Shown: positions 34,501 through 43,030 of the stretch, piece after piece
Position numbering within the stretch: the first letter of the stretch is position 1
How the letters are laid out: every line of letters starts with the position of its first letter
Assembly (NCBI RefSeq): GCF_050589625.1
Contig: NZ_JBNGOP010000015.1
Location: 62,001-126,000, forward strand
Length of the DNA: 64,000 nt
DNA from: Pelagihabitans sp947500445
GTDB lineage: Bacteria; Bacteroidota; Bacteroidia; Flavobacteriales; Flavobacteriaceae
Reading direction: 5' to 3'
Translations under genes and position numbers: made by a program
The notes under the pieces: model-generated
What the model was told of the DNA's origin: nothing
Databases searched by the model: none
The model's input: only the letters and a program-made list of their open reading frames with translations

Positions 34501-35553
34501 TTAAAGCGCATGTAAAAACGAAAATACGCTTTGCTCTTTTGGCAGGCGTAGTTTCTTTTTAATGCGGTAAGCACTTTGTTTAATACTGCTGTGACTAACG
34601 TTGAGCAGTACCGCTATTTCTTTATAACTAACGTTCATTCGAAGAAAACAACAGATTTTGAGTTCCCCGGGCGACAGTCCAAACTCCTGAACCAATTTTT
34701 TGGTGAAAAAGGGGTTCACCGCTTCGAACTGAACAAAAAAATCGTCCCACACCTTGTTTGAATATAAGCTATCAAGGATTACTTTTTCCGTGTTTTTAAG
34801 CAACCGAATGGTCTCTTCTGGTGTTTTTTGACGTTGGTTTACCCTTTGCAAAGTATCCTTAATATGATTAAGGAGGCCCGAGTTGGTCGCCAAGTTCGCG
34901 GTACTGATTGCAATTTCCCGATGTAAGCGGGATTTTTCTTCTTTCATCTTACTAATTTCCAGCAATAGGTTCTGCTCACGCTCGCGACTCCTAAGACGCA
35001 ATTTATATGTGTAAAAAAGTAAAGAAGTCACTACCAAAATACCAACAACAAAGAAAATGGGCCACTGCTCTTGGTTCCATTTACTTTGTACCTGTTTTGA
35101 AGCCAATCTTACAGGTTTTTTTTGATCGAAGCTAACTGGCACTTTCAAGGCATACCATAAATTTGAGGCTTGAAATACTATACGTCTTGCTTCAAATACC
35201 TTACTATAATTTCGTTTTTTAAGCCGTTTTCGTTCAACAATGTCCCATATAATCCTTTGTGTCTTTCGGAAACAAAAAATAAAGGCCATCCCATGGCCGT
35301 TGGAAAACAATGGAACAACTTCGGTTTTAAAATAGGCGCCCTCAACGAAAAAGCTGTTTTTAATTGTTTCCGAAGCTGTCCATGCCCCTGTTGCAAAAAT
35401 TAAGGATGCCGTCAAACTTAAAATCGCCGCGCTATTTTTTAAAGTGTTCCTATAGTTTATTTTTAATGGCTTGAAACTAGGTCCGATACAAAAGCGGTTT
35501 TTCCTAATTTCGCCCTGCTTGCCTTTTTCTTCATCTTGTAACACAAAGCTCAA
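34501..35553 (-). CDS. LuxR-tailed membrane regulator without TPR sensor
   Basis: 350 residues. The N-terminal part (about 1-170) has a possible membrane or signal segment (SAAILSLTASLIFATGAWTA, about 42-61) and no tetratricopeptide repeats. A membrane helix (about 165-182, FFVVGILVVTSLLFYTYKL) is followed by a coiled coil (about 185-215). A C-terminal helix-turn-helix (about 295-350) carries LKICCFLRMNVSYKEIAVLL and ends KEQSVFSFLHAL. The C-terminal half is a clear paralogue of the regulator at 17572-19299 but the sensor is replaced. It is the last gene downstream of the flavin-oxidase cluster on the same strand, 161 bases from the oxidase stop. It may regulate that cluster (inference). Confidence 0.8.
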   Translation of the reverse strand: MSFVLQDEEKGKQGEIRKNRFCIGPSFKPLKINYRNTLKNSAAILSLTASLIFATGAWTASETIKNSFFVEGAYFKTEVVPLFSNGHGMAFIFCFRKTQRIIWDIVERKRLKKRNYSKVFEARRIVFQASNLWYALKVPVSFDQKKPVRLASKQVQSKWNQEQWPIFFVVGILVVTSLLFYTYKLRLRSREREQNLLLEISKMKEEKSRLHREIAISTANLATNSGLLNHIKDTLQRVNQRQKTPEETIRLLKNTEKVILDSLYSNKVWDDFFVQFEAVNPFFTKKLVQEFGLSPGELKICCFLRMNVSYKEIAVLLNVSHSSIKQSAYRIKKKLRLPKEQSVFSFLHAL

Positions 35554-35714
35554 TATTTAACAGTTGTACCGGTATTAGCTATTTGGCTGAAATTAATTTT
35601 TTAAAAGGGCATTGCTGGTATGTCCTGGCTTGCTTTTATTTAGCTATAGTGGAATCCCTGCCCCAAAGCCATGGCACCCTAATTGACGGCCAATCCTAAA
35701 AATCGATTTTCCAT

Positions 35715-37382
35715 CTACCGTTTGCCGTACGATATCCCATATCGGTCCGGTGCATAGCACTCCGAAGGATCCAGTGCCTTTTTCAAAATTTTGAGTAGTT
35801 CAAAACGGACCGTTTGCCGATGTTCTTCCAAGCCCCAGCTCATTAAACCGCTTCTGTACGGCGGGTAACCATTATCATAAATTGTTTTAACAAGGGCGCT
35901 ATGCAATGCCATGGCCCTGGCGGCTTCTTCTTTATTATTTTTATCAAAAAAAATACCCGACAAAAAAAAGGAGGTCCTGTCGTTCAGTTTTGTGATGCAT
36001 CCACAAAAATTGAAACGGTACTTTTCATAACTATCTTGGAATATTCTTAGCAATTGCATGGCATGTTCACCGGTAGTGGGAAAAGTGGGGGCCAGCCATA
36101 TAATGCCGCAGTTATCGGCTGCAGGATCCCTAAATACGGTGCCGGGAGATTTATTTTTGAAATAGGCCGATTTAATAATTTTCCATGTGGGGACCCCTCT
36201 TACCACATTGAACATTTCGGGCAATAAGGCTATGGAAGCTATCGGTTTGTCCGTAAAAAGAGGTTTTAGCCAGCTTAAAAAACGCCTCTTATAGGACCCG
36301 GGGCCGGATCGCTCATAATTTGTTACGAACTTCCCAATGGTACGTACCTTTTTGGCATCGAAAAAAGATAGCTTTCCAAAGTCCCGGAAGCTTTTTTTTA
36401 GCTGTTTTTTTCTAAAACCCATTTCCTCCCGACTTTCTGCATAGATACTTCCCACCATTGCCCATGGTGCAATTCGGTATTTCCTATAAAGTTCTTTTAA
36501 TACCGATTCTTCAATGTTTCCTTGCCGCGCCGAGGCACTTAAGTCTTCATTGGTCGCAATCACGGTCAGCATTTGAAAATCGTTCACCATGTGCGGGTGT
36601 CCCTGAACGATCTTTTGTAAGCTTAATGTTCGTAGCACATCTATCACCTTGGGCAACACCTTCTTATTTTTAAGATCGAGAATGAACAATTGTGTATGCT
36701 TTGGCTTTGGCATAAGCCATATCCCTATTTTAGTAACGATCCCCATATTGGATTGTGAAAAGAGTCCATCAAGGAACGGTCCGTGGGCCCATTTATGGGT
36801 ATGGAAGGTTTTGGATTTTTTTGCCTCGTCCTGATGAAGGATCTCCCCGTTTGGTAGAACCACTTCCATGCCGCATACGTTCCCAAAATGGTCTCCGTAT
36901 GGTGTATATCCGATACCCCTTTCAACCGCATTTCCCAAAAGACTTCCTTTTGGAGTGCTATCGGTACAATCGATCCACAAGTTCGTTTTAAGTTTCGTTA
37001 AATGGTCGTTTAATTGTTGTTGGGTAACTCCAGGCTCAATAACCGCATATGCCAACTCCGTATTGACCTCGATAATTTTGTTCATACGATCTAATAGCAG
37101 TACAATAGCATCTTTTTCAAGGGCGTTCTTACTCCCATACCCCCAATTGTTACCCCCGCTAAAACACCAAACCTTGGCATTGTTCTTTTTTGCAAGCACA
37201 AAAATTTTTGCTATTTCTTTTTTGTTCAACGGCCGTACGATAACTTTTGCCAACTGCTGCCGGGGAAGCGTGTTCTTCGAATGTGCAGTTGTAAAGTCAT
37301 AATCCGCTTTTACATAATCCGCACCAACTATTTTAGCAAGGGAGCACATAAGCGATCCTTCTTTTGAGCTACTGTTCCGCAT
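35715..37382 (-). CDS. FAD-linked oxidase, vanillyl-alcohol oxidase / p-cresol methylhydroxylase type (1)
   Basis: 555 residues. The PCMH-type FAD domain (about 40-225) has CFSGGNNWGYG (73-83), VIEPGVTQQQLNDHL and NAVERGIGYTPYGDHFGN (151-168), then GLFSQSNMGIVTK (206-218). The C-terminal cap (about 240-555) ends LKKALDPSECYAPDRYGI. This is the vanillyl-alcohol-oxidase/4-cresol-dehydrogenase family, which removes hydride from the benzylic carbon of para-hydroxyphenyl substrates. No signal peptide is present, so it is cytoplasmic. MCSLAK (Met12) is an alternative start. It starts 20 bases after the PhyH stop and is likely co-transcribed. The YGDH motif is intact, unlike the second oxidase. Substrate unknown; an N-acyl amino acid is proposed from context. 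Confidence 0.88.
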   Translation of the reverse strand: MRNSSSKEGSLMCSLAKIVGADYVKADYDFTTAHSKNTLPRQQLAKVIVRPLNKKEIAKIFVLAKKNNAKVWCFSGGNNWGYGSKNALEKDAIVLLLDRMNKIIEVNTELAYAVIEPGVTQQQLNDHLTKLKTNLWIDCTDSTPKGSLLGNAVERGIGYTPYGDHFGNVCGMEVVLPNGEILHQDEAKKSKTFHTHKWAHGPFLDGLFSQSNMGIVTKIGIWLMPKPKHTQLFILDLKNKKVLPKVIDVLRTLSLQKIVQGHPHMVNDFQMLTVIATNEDLSASARQGNIEESVLKELYRKYRIAPWAMVGSIYAESREEMGFRKKQLKKSFRDFGKLSFFDAKKVRTIGKFVTNYERSGPGSYKRRFLSWLKPLFTDKPIASIALLPEMFNVVRGVPTWKIIKSAYFKNKSPGTVFRDPAADNCGIIWLAPTFPTTGEHAMQLLRIFQDSYEKYRFNFCGCITKLNDRTSFFLSGIFFDKNNKEEAARAMALHSALVKTIYDNGYPPYRSGLMSWGLEEHRQTVRFELLKILKKALDPSECYAPDRYGISYGKR

Positions 37383-37402
37383 GGTCGTTCATAAGGTTTC
37401 GG

Positions 37403-38476
37403 TTACACAAATGTTTTCCATATTCCGGCAATCCCCGCCAATGCATTTAAAATACGGTCGCCTTTTTTAAACCGTTTCACTAGCGCCGTATTTTCGGTTT
37501 CATCTTCCCTTTCGGCATAGCGCAGCAGGTTTTTGGCAGCAGGCGTAAGGTTTTCCCAAATAGCTTCCGGTACCACACGCCTGTAATCGCGATCCGTGCA
37601 GCTTGTTTCGTCCACGATACGGCCCAAAAGACTTCCTATGTTGATGAGTTTCTTGTTCTTTGTTGCCCGACCCTTATTCCTATATTCGAGCGCTTTTTTG
37701 GCGACACGATTGGCTGTTTTTCGATTCGGTACCGGAATGCTGATCTTGGGAAGGGAAAAGGAACTGGGAGCTGCTTTGTACCATAATGCCAATAACGGTC
37801 TATAGTGCGTTCCGGTGTGGGCGGTACCTCTATGGATCATGCGTTGGTCCCTAACAATTACGGAACCGGCAGAACAGGTCAACCGTTTGGGGGCGATATT
37901 GTTGATCGCCCATTCCATCTCCTTTTTTGAATATTTTACATTTTCTTTGGTAAACGATTCCAATGTTTTGTTACGTGCCAGTTTTCGATGTGTTCCGGGA
38001 ACTACCTCTAAAGGGCTGTCCGCTTCGGTAACATCCCTTAGCGCAATATTGACCGTCAGGGCCAAGCGCTCAAAATCTTGATGATAACTTTGGAAGCTGG
38101 CACCGGGAAAAGGGGTGTCCGAAGCTAGCATAACGGCAACACAATCCTCCCCAAGTATTTTTTTGACCACCGGTAAAACGATCGGATTTGCAAAAATATC
38201 CGCGTTCAAGAATGTTTCGGTACTCGGCAGATGCATGTTCCATCTGTTTTGATCATGATTTCCGCCCTCCGGTCTAAAATCACGCCCTATCCTTTTATGG
38301 GATTCCATGTCCGCATCTATTGGTACAATACCCAAACGCTCCATTTTTTTTCGAAGGACCTTATCATAGTCGGTTCTAAGGAGATTCAAGTGTTCCGCAG
38401 AAAGTACGTTGTCAAAAATTACGTAACCGTCCTCTAAAAACCGCTGGTATGCCGTTTCTAATGTGCTGTTTTTCAT
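37403..38476 (-). CDS. Phytanoyl-CoA-dioxygenase-like Fe(II)/2-oxoglutarate enzyme (PhyH)
   Basis: 357 residues. The double-stranded beta-helix core carries the facial triad His132-x-Asp134 in YHQDFER and His215 in RMIHRGTAH. A 2-oxoglutarate-binding Arg candidate follows in THYRPLLAL. The N-terminal FLEDGYVIFDNVLSAEHL is typical of PhyH. PhyH enzymes hydroxylate, desaturate or halogenate small molecules, many in natural-product clusters. A C-terminal extension of about 120 residues (after 235) is rich in Lys/Arg and unusual for the family. It is followed closely by a flavin oxidase, and its upstream gap (38477-38840) carries the GTAGAC repeat site. The role in the cluster is inferred. Confidence 0.88.
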   Translation of the reverse strand: MKNSTLETAYQRFLEDGYVIFDNVLSAEHLNLLRTDYDKVLRKKMERLGIVPIDADMESHKRIGRDFRPEGGNHDQNRWNMHLPSTETFLNADIFANPIVLPVVKKILGEDCVAVMLASDTPFPGASFQSYHQDFERLALTVNIALRDVTEADSPLEVVPGTHRKLARNKTLESFTKENVKYSKKEMEWAINNIAPKRLTCSAGSVIVRDQRMIHRGTAHTGTHYRPLLALWYKAAPSSFSLPKISIPVPNRKTANRVAKKALEYRNKGRATKNKKLINIGSLLGRIVDETSCTDRDYRRVVPEAIWENLTPAAKNLLRYAEREDETENTALVKRFKKGDRILNALAGIAGIWKTFV

Positions 38477-38840
38477 AGTTTGTTTGTTTTTTATGGCTTA
38501 GCTATAATCTTTATTATTATTCATAGTCGCAGGGGTTGGCCGAGGCTTCGGGCAAACCGGATCACAAGGCCATAAAACCAAAACCGTTATCTGTTGGGTA
38601 CTTGGCATGACATGGGCTTATATGAAGAAACGTAGGGATTGGATAAAAACACAAAAACGGCCGTCTACAAACTGTCTACGTTCAAGAAATTGCATACTGC
38701 CATCGTAGTCGGTGGTTTTGAAAGAGCGCGCTCCAATTTTTGACGTAGCCGTATTCCCATTACGCTTCTGTATGATCGGGATGTTAGTATTAATTGCATA
38801 TATACCCCTACCGGTCTTTACGCTGTTATTTGTTTTGTTT
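38477..38840. other. Intergenic region between second flavin oxidase and PhyH gene
   Basis: 364 bases. It carries the 17-base repeat site at 38663-38679 and may hold a second promoter for the PhyH and first oxidase genes. Opposing 90- and 68-codon frames overlap each other and the oxidase gene and are not accepted. Confidence 0.45.
38663..38679 (-). promoter_or_regulatory. Candidate regulator site, copy 2 (GTAGAC-N5-GTAGAC)
   Basis: On the - strand GTAGACAGTTTGTAGAC, identical to 16524-16540. It is 187 bases upstream of the PhyH start. Both copies point at an enzyme gene that is followed, on the same strand, by a LuxR-tailed regulator. Confidence 0.45.
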
Positions 38841-40397
38841 TTATACCCCATACTTGCCGGGTGCCAATATGCCGTTCGGATCAAGGGCATCCTTTACTCT
38901 TTTCAACATTGTCTTTAGCGGAAGTACTTTCGGCACTACCGTAGTATAGTTGCCAGAACCCGAGCGATATGCGTAGTACCCATTTTCAGCCAATAGTTTA
39001 ACAATACTGTTATAATCATTTTCCGCCTTTTGAATGGCTTCGGTAGTATTGGGGTATTGGATTTCGGAAATCATTATTAACGCCCTTGCACTGATGAATG
39101 TTAGCGTTACCCGAAAGCCATACCCTTTCGCTTCCAACGCTGTTTTGGTCAACGAAACCAGTTTTCTTACCGCTTTGGGCTCGGCTGTGGATACGGCCGA
39201 AATCCATTTAAAACAGTTCTGGCCCTTGCCAAGATGCATGTTCCCTGAATTTACGTTCAAATCGCCCATCAGTTCTTGAACATAAGATTCGGTCGGTCGG
39301 CCTTTTTTTAGGTTGACCGCCTCTTTTAAAGATGGGTAGGCCGATAGGGTACAAACGTATTTGTTGATCAAGCCCAAAAGTTTAAGCCTATTATCGGTCA
39401 CTTCTATGCCCTTTCCTTGAAGTTTTTGCTTTCTAAATGCAGTCTGAATAGTCTTTTTCCGGGCTTTTGCAATCGCTTTTGGCCCCGACAGTGAAATACT
39501 TACGTTCCATGCTCCGGTTTTATTGGTCGCTCCCGGTCGTTCTAGCCGTTCTTTATTCGCAATATGAACGCAACTGTTTAATACACCGGACGATTTTAAC
39601 GTACGTACTACCTCAACAAGCGGTTCAAGGCCTTCTTCTTTGGAAGCAAAGTAAACAAACATCGAAAAATATGCTGGCCTGGGTTGTAAGGCCAAACTGA
39701 GCTTGGTTACAATACCGAAATTGGATTGTGTAAATAACCCATCAACGGAAGGTCCCATACCATGCCTGTAAGTCGTTTTTAAAACCCCGGGATAATCGCC
39801 AAAACCGGTACGCATCAATTTACCGTCGGGAAGCAATACTTCCATACCTAAAATACTATCGAACCGGTTTCCATAATCGGTATGGCCAAAGCCACGTTCA
39901 AGCACGTTTCCCACCACACTTGGGTGCCGGCCCGCGCCGGTAACGTCTATCTGCAGGCCAGAACCTTTTTGCTGTAAATAATCGTACAATTCTTGTTGCG
40001 ATACCCCTGGTTCCAAGCTTACAAAACCCAATTCCTCATTCAGCTCCAAAACTCGGTTCATAAGGCATAGGTCAACGATTATTTGTCCCTCATGTGTCCC
40101 TTGAGCGGCACCATACCCAAAGTTTTTTCCCTTGGATATTGGGTAGAGTTGTAGCCCATTTTTGTTGGCCAACACCAATAATTGTCGTAGTTGGTCTGTT
40201 TTTTGGGGATAAACGATCGCCAACGGCAAAACGTATTTACCGCTTAGGGAGAACGAGTAACGTTCCATTGAACCACTATCACAACGCACCCCGGCTTCAC
40301 CGAAAAGTACGATCAGTTCCCCATAAACTTTATCAAAAAAAAGAGGAGTGTCGATCGGTTTGCCATGCAATTTGTTTTCATGTGAATTTATGTCCAT
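38841..40397 (-). CDS. FAD-linked oxidase, VAO/PCMH type (2), divergent active-site motif
   Basis: 518 residues, same family as the 555-residue oxidase. Markers are YPISKGKNFGYG (85-96), LEPGVSQQELYDYL, GNVLERGFGHTDYGNRFD (163-180), GLFTQSNFGIVTK (220-232) and a C-terminal VKDALDPNGILAPGKYGV. The family YGDH motif reads YGNR here, so the Asp and His are both replaced; if those residues contribute to substrate or flavin chemistry, activity may differ. The start codon overlaps the end of the N-acyltransferase gene (40388-40397), so translation is probably coupled and the two enzymes likely act in sequence. Cytoplasmic by lack of a signal. Confidence 0.88.
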   Translation of the reverse strand: MDINSHENKLHGKPIDTPLFFDKVYGELIVLFGEAGVRCDSGSMERYSFSLSGKYVLPLAIVYPQKTDQLRQLLVLANKNGLQLYPISKGKNFGYGAAQGTHEGQIIVDLCLMNRVLELNEELGFVSLEPGVSQQELYDYLQQKGSGLQIDVTGAGRHPSVVGNVLERGFGHTDYGNRFDSILGMEVLLPDGKLMRTGFGDYPGVLKTTYRHGMGPSVDGLFTQSNFGIVTKLSLALQPRPAYFSMFVYFASKEEGLEPLVEVVRTLKSSGVLNSCVHIANKERLERPGATNKTGAWNVSISLSGPKAIAKARKKTIQTAFRKQKLQGKGIEVTDNRLKLLGLINKYVCTLSAYPSLKEAVNLKKGRPTESYVQELMGDLNVNSGNMHLGKGQNCFKWISAVSTAEPKAVRKLVSLTKTALEAKGYGFRVTLTFISARALIMISEIQYPNTTEAIQKAENDYNSIVKLLAENGYYAYRSGSGNYTTVVPKVLPLKTMLKRVKDALDPNGILAPGKYGV

Positions 40398-41323
40398 ACC
40401 GTTTTCTTTGAAGGAACAAGAATGGGACGAACATTTTCAAAAACCTTTGGCTCTAAAATTTCATCATATTTTTCATAAAGCTTGAAAACAAACTGTTGTT
40501 CATCTCTTTTAAAAATAGCATTTGACGCTGCCATTTTTACAAAAAAATGAGTATAAATATTTTTATCAAAAACGGAAAGAATCTGATTTTCCTTTGGTAA
40601 TCGAAGGTTTTTGAAGTCCGTTATAAAAAAGAAACGATGCAAATCTTTATGGCGGGCCTTACCATGGTACTTTTTGAAATAAGTACGTTGATATTCATTC
40701 AAATCCAAAAGCATAGGTACGGCCAGATGCCCGTTTACGGTATCGTACGACCTCACTTTTCCGATGCGCTGAAATAAAATAATGTGTTTGTATATGAATT
40801 CATGAGCAGGATTAACGGTGATCACCAAATCGTCCAACCGTAGATGTTTTTTGGCGTAACGAGACATAAGGTTATTCATCATCATCGGCAACAACTGGTT
40901 TCCTTTTCGAACCGCCGGTTCACTTGCAAAATTGCCTACCTCTGCAATAAATCTTCCTTTATTGCGAAGCCTATCCAGCTCATTTTTATATAGCGAGTCC
41001 ATAGGAAGGCCCATTTCCGAGTCGGTAAAAACACTCATCGTTATCACGACACGATCCTTCAACTTACCAACAAACGTAGTGGAAAGGGGGTGTGCATGTT
41101 GTTGCATTAAATGCATCCCACTGGTTTTTGGATGTATGAACCCCTTTAAACGATAGGCCCTGTAAATCAATCGGAACGCTTGCTCCAGTTCTTCCAATTC
41201 AGTAGCTATCTTAAATGTGAAATCTAAAAGTGGTGCATCGGGAATATTTATTTTTTCTCTAATTACTTTTCCCTTTATAAATCCGGGAACATACTTTAAA
41301 AAGCGTTTTTTTTTCGTTCTCAT
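40388..41323 (-). CDS. FeeM-like N-acyl amino acid synthase (GNAT fold)
   Basis: 311 residues. Motifs in order match the N-acyl amino acid synthase/autoinducer-synthase-like GNAT family. They are FRLIYRAYRLKGFI (about 50-63), SVFTDSEMGLPMDSLYKNEL (97-116), RFIAEVGNFASEPAVRKGN (124-142), VNPAHEFIYKHIILFQRIGK (170-189) and VNGHLAVPMLLDL. FeeM makes N-acyltyrosine from acyl-ACP and tyrosine; specificity here is unknown. A C-terminal extension (about 215-311) is not part of the core. No acyl carrier protein gene lies in the window, so a housekeeping ACP or acyl-CoA would be the donor. It is the first gene of the cluster and overlaps the oxidase gene. Confidence 0.85.
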   Translation of the reverse strand: MRTKKKRFLKYVPGFIKGKVIREKINIPDAPLLDFTFKIATELEELEQAFRLIYRAYRLKGFIHPKTSGMHLMQQHAHPLSTTFVGKLKDRVVITMSVFTDSEMGLPMDSLYKNELDRLRNKGRFIAEVGNFASEPAVRKGNQLLPMMMNNLMSRYAKKHLRLDDLVITVNPAHEFIYKHIILFQRIGKVRSYDTVNGHLAVPMLLDLNEYQRTYFKKYHGKARHKDLHRFFFITDFKNLRLPKENQILSVFDKNIYTHFFVKMAASNAIFKRDEQQFVFKLYEKYDEILEPKVFENVRPILVPSKKTVWT

Positions 41324-41676
41324 AACATTGACTAAAGATTATTATAGTTCATCTATTTAGGTACGAAAAGGTTAACGACACCATTGCGATTGCCATTAAA
41401 ACAAGTGGTATACAAATGGTAACGGACTACAAGAAAAAAGCCAAATTTGTTGAAAGCCAACTATTTACGGACGAAGCAAATTTCACTGCCTAGATTTCTT
41501 AGGACCAAAAACAAGGGGGCACAGGGCTAACATTACTGGATAGGGCCTTATAAAAAGTTTGGAAAAAGGGGGAATTGAGAACTATGAGGTTCCGAAGAGT
41601 ATCAGGTGCCCTGGGGTGACACAAACTTCTGGCCAGAATTTTTTAGGAGGCATGCTAAAAGTGGATCATCGGTTTT
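41324..41676. other. Intergenic region upstream of the N-acyl amino acid synthase gene
   Basis: 353 bases with AT-rich sequence before the start at 41323 on the - strand (CTATAATAATC). No TAnnTTTG match and no supported frame were found. Confidence 0.4.
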
Positions 41677-42735
41677 TCAATTCGAAAAAACCTCGGCCAG
41701 ATCCAGACTTAGCGAAATACGAAAATTATCCCTGACCTGATTTTCCGCCTCGGACAGCCCGAGTAAAAGGGCCATATCAACGGCAACAAACCTGCTTCGA
41801 AAACCGGCCCCTAAAGAAGTAAAGGAGTCCGTTTCACGGTTTATTCCCCTGGAATGGCCCATTCGCAAGGCAATTTTTTCTTTTAAGGTATACTCCAAAC
41901 CCAACGCGGCGATGCTGCCTTGTAAGCCGTAATTCAATGAATTCCCGCTATTGTTTTCCACATAGGAATCGACTAATGTTTTATACTCCGAGCTAATGGA
42001 GAGTACCCGGTCCTGATCAAAAATAAAGTCGAAACCGACACCTAACCGCAACATAGATGGGGCATAAATTTCGATATCCTTCTTATCCGTATCGGACTTC
42101 CCCCTTAAGTTGGATAAACTAAAGCCCGCCCGCCACCTGGCGTTATACTTCTTGTAAGCGATTTCGTTTCCGTAGTAGGATCCGGAAACATCGATTCCGT
42201 ATATGCCGGAAGAGGAGGCTTGGTTAAAACCATCTACCAATGGCGCCTTCCCCCTCAGGGAAACAAAACGCCCTCCGACCGACATGGAAAACACTTGGCT
42301 CAACCGCAACGCATATGAACCGGCTATTGCAGCTTCTTGGGTGGGCCGTACCGTACCTAGATCGACGGATCCATTTATGGTATACGCGTAGTTTTGAAAA
42401 CTCAATGCATAGGCACTCCGATCTTCGAGTTTGTTGTAAAAGACAAAACTATTCTGGGTAAACTCGTTGAATTCGGCATTAACACCCAGTATTTGCGTAA
42501 TACCGACCTCAAACTTTCGTTCGGAAAAAATATATTTTGAAGCGTTGGAAAATTGGGAGAAGGCATCCGAGGTCGTAGCGACCCCTACATCTCCCAGGCC
42601 GGCCATACGTGCGTCCGTCGCGATGGCCACAAAACCGTCTCGGGCAACCGTTACCTCCGTCTCTTGAGCCGATAGTTCCACTATTCCCAAGAGCAGGAAA
42701 ATAGCAACTTTTTTTTGGTACCGGAGTTGGTTCAT
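41677..42735 (-). CDS. PorV-like outer-membrane protein (type IX secretion associated)
   Basis: 352 residues. A signal peptide (about 1-24, VELSAQ) is followed by a FadL/PorV-type barrel. The N-terminal signature FVAIATDARMAGLGDVGVAT, then DAFSQFSNASKYIFSE, is characteristic of PorV/PorQ. The protein ends DLAEVFSN. PorV binds sorting domains and shuttles T9SS cargo to the attachment machinery. Here the canonical porU/porV neighbours are absent, so it may be a paralogue serving a subset of cargo such as the sorting-domain proteins in this window. A little shorter than typical PorV. Monocistronic by position. Confidence 0.8.
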   Translation of the reverse strand: MNQLRYQKKVAIFLLLGIVELSAQETEVTVARDGFVAIATDARMAGLGDVGVATTSDAFSQFSNASKYIFSERKFEVGITQILGVNAEFNEFTQNSFVFYNKLEDRSAYALSFQNYAYTINGSVDLGTVRPTQEAAIAGSYALRLSQVFSMSVGGRFVSLRGKAPLVDGFNQASSSGIYGIDVSGSYYGNEIAYKKYNARWRAGFSLSNLRGKSDTDKKDIEIYAPSMLRLGVGFDFIFDQDRVLSISSEYKTLVDSYVENNSGNSLNYGLQGSIAALGLEYTLKEKIALRMGHSRGINRETDSFTSLGAGFRSRFVAVDMALLLGLSEAENQVRDNFRISLSLDLAEVFSN

Positions 42736-42926
42736 GTAGCACGAATACGCGAATCGTATACTGATAGGCCTTACCTTTTAAAACTGTAATACGGTACGTT
42801 TCGTATACTTCATCACTTTTTTAATGTACCCTCTCGCTCAATAGTAGCAAACCGCCGCTACAAGATTTTTGTGGATGCCCGCTTTTTAAGACTTCTTCAC
42901 GGGTATCGGTCGGTCAAAAAAATACC

Positions 42927-42956
42927 TTGGCTATAATGGTCGATAACGTAATTTTG
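42927..42956 (+). promoter_or_regulatory. Bacteroidota-type promoter of the DUF427 gene
   Basis: TTG at 42927-42929 and TAATTTTG (fits TAnnTTTG) at 42949-42956, 19 bases apart. The expected transcript start is near 42963, and the ATG at 43031 then has a short leader. Confidence 0.5.
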
Positions 42957-43030
42957 GTCCGGGAAGCGTTATCTTTAATGATGTGGTCTCAATCGACTTT
43001 GGATATCAAAAAAATTATTACTTAACGCCT

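Noticed and set aside
38618..38918. Overlapping frames on both strands upstream of PhyH (90 and 68 codons)
   Set aside because: They overlap each other and the second oxidase gene; the gap is better explained as a promoter region.
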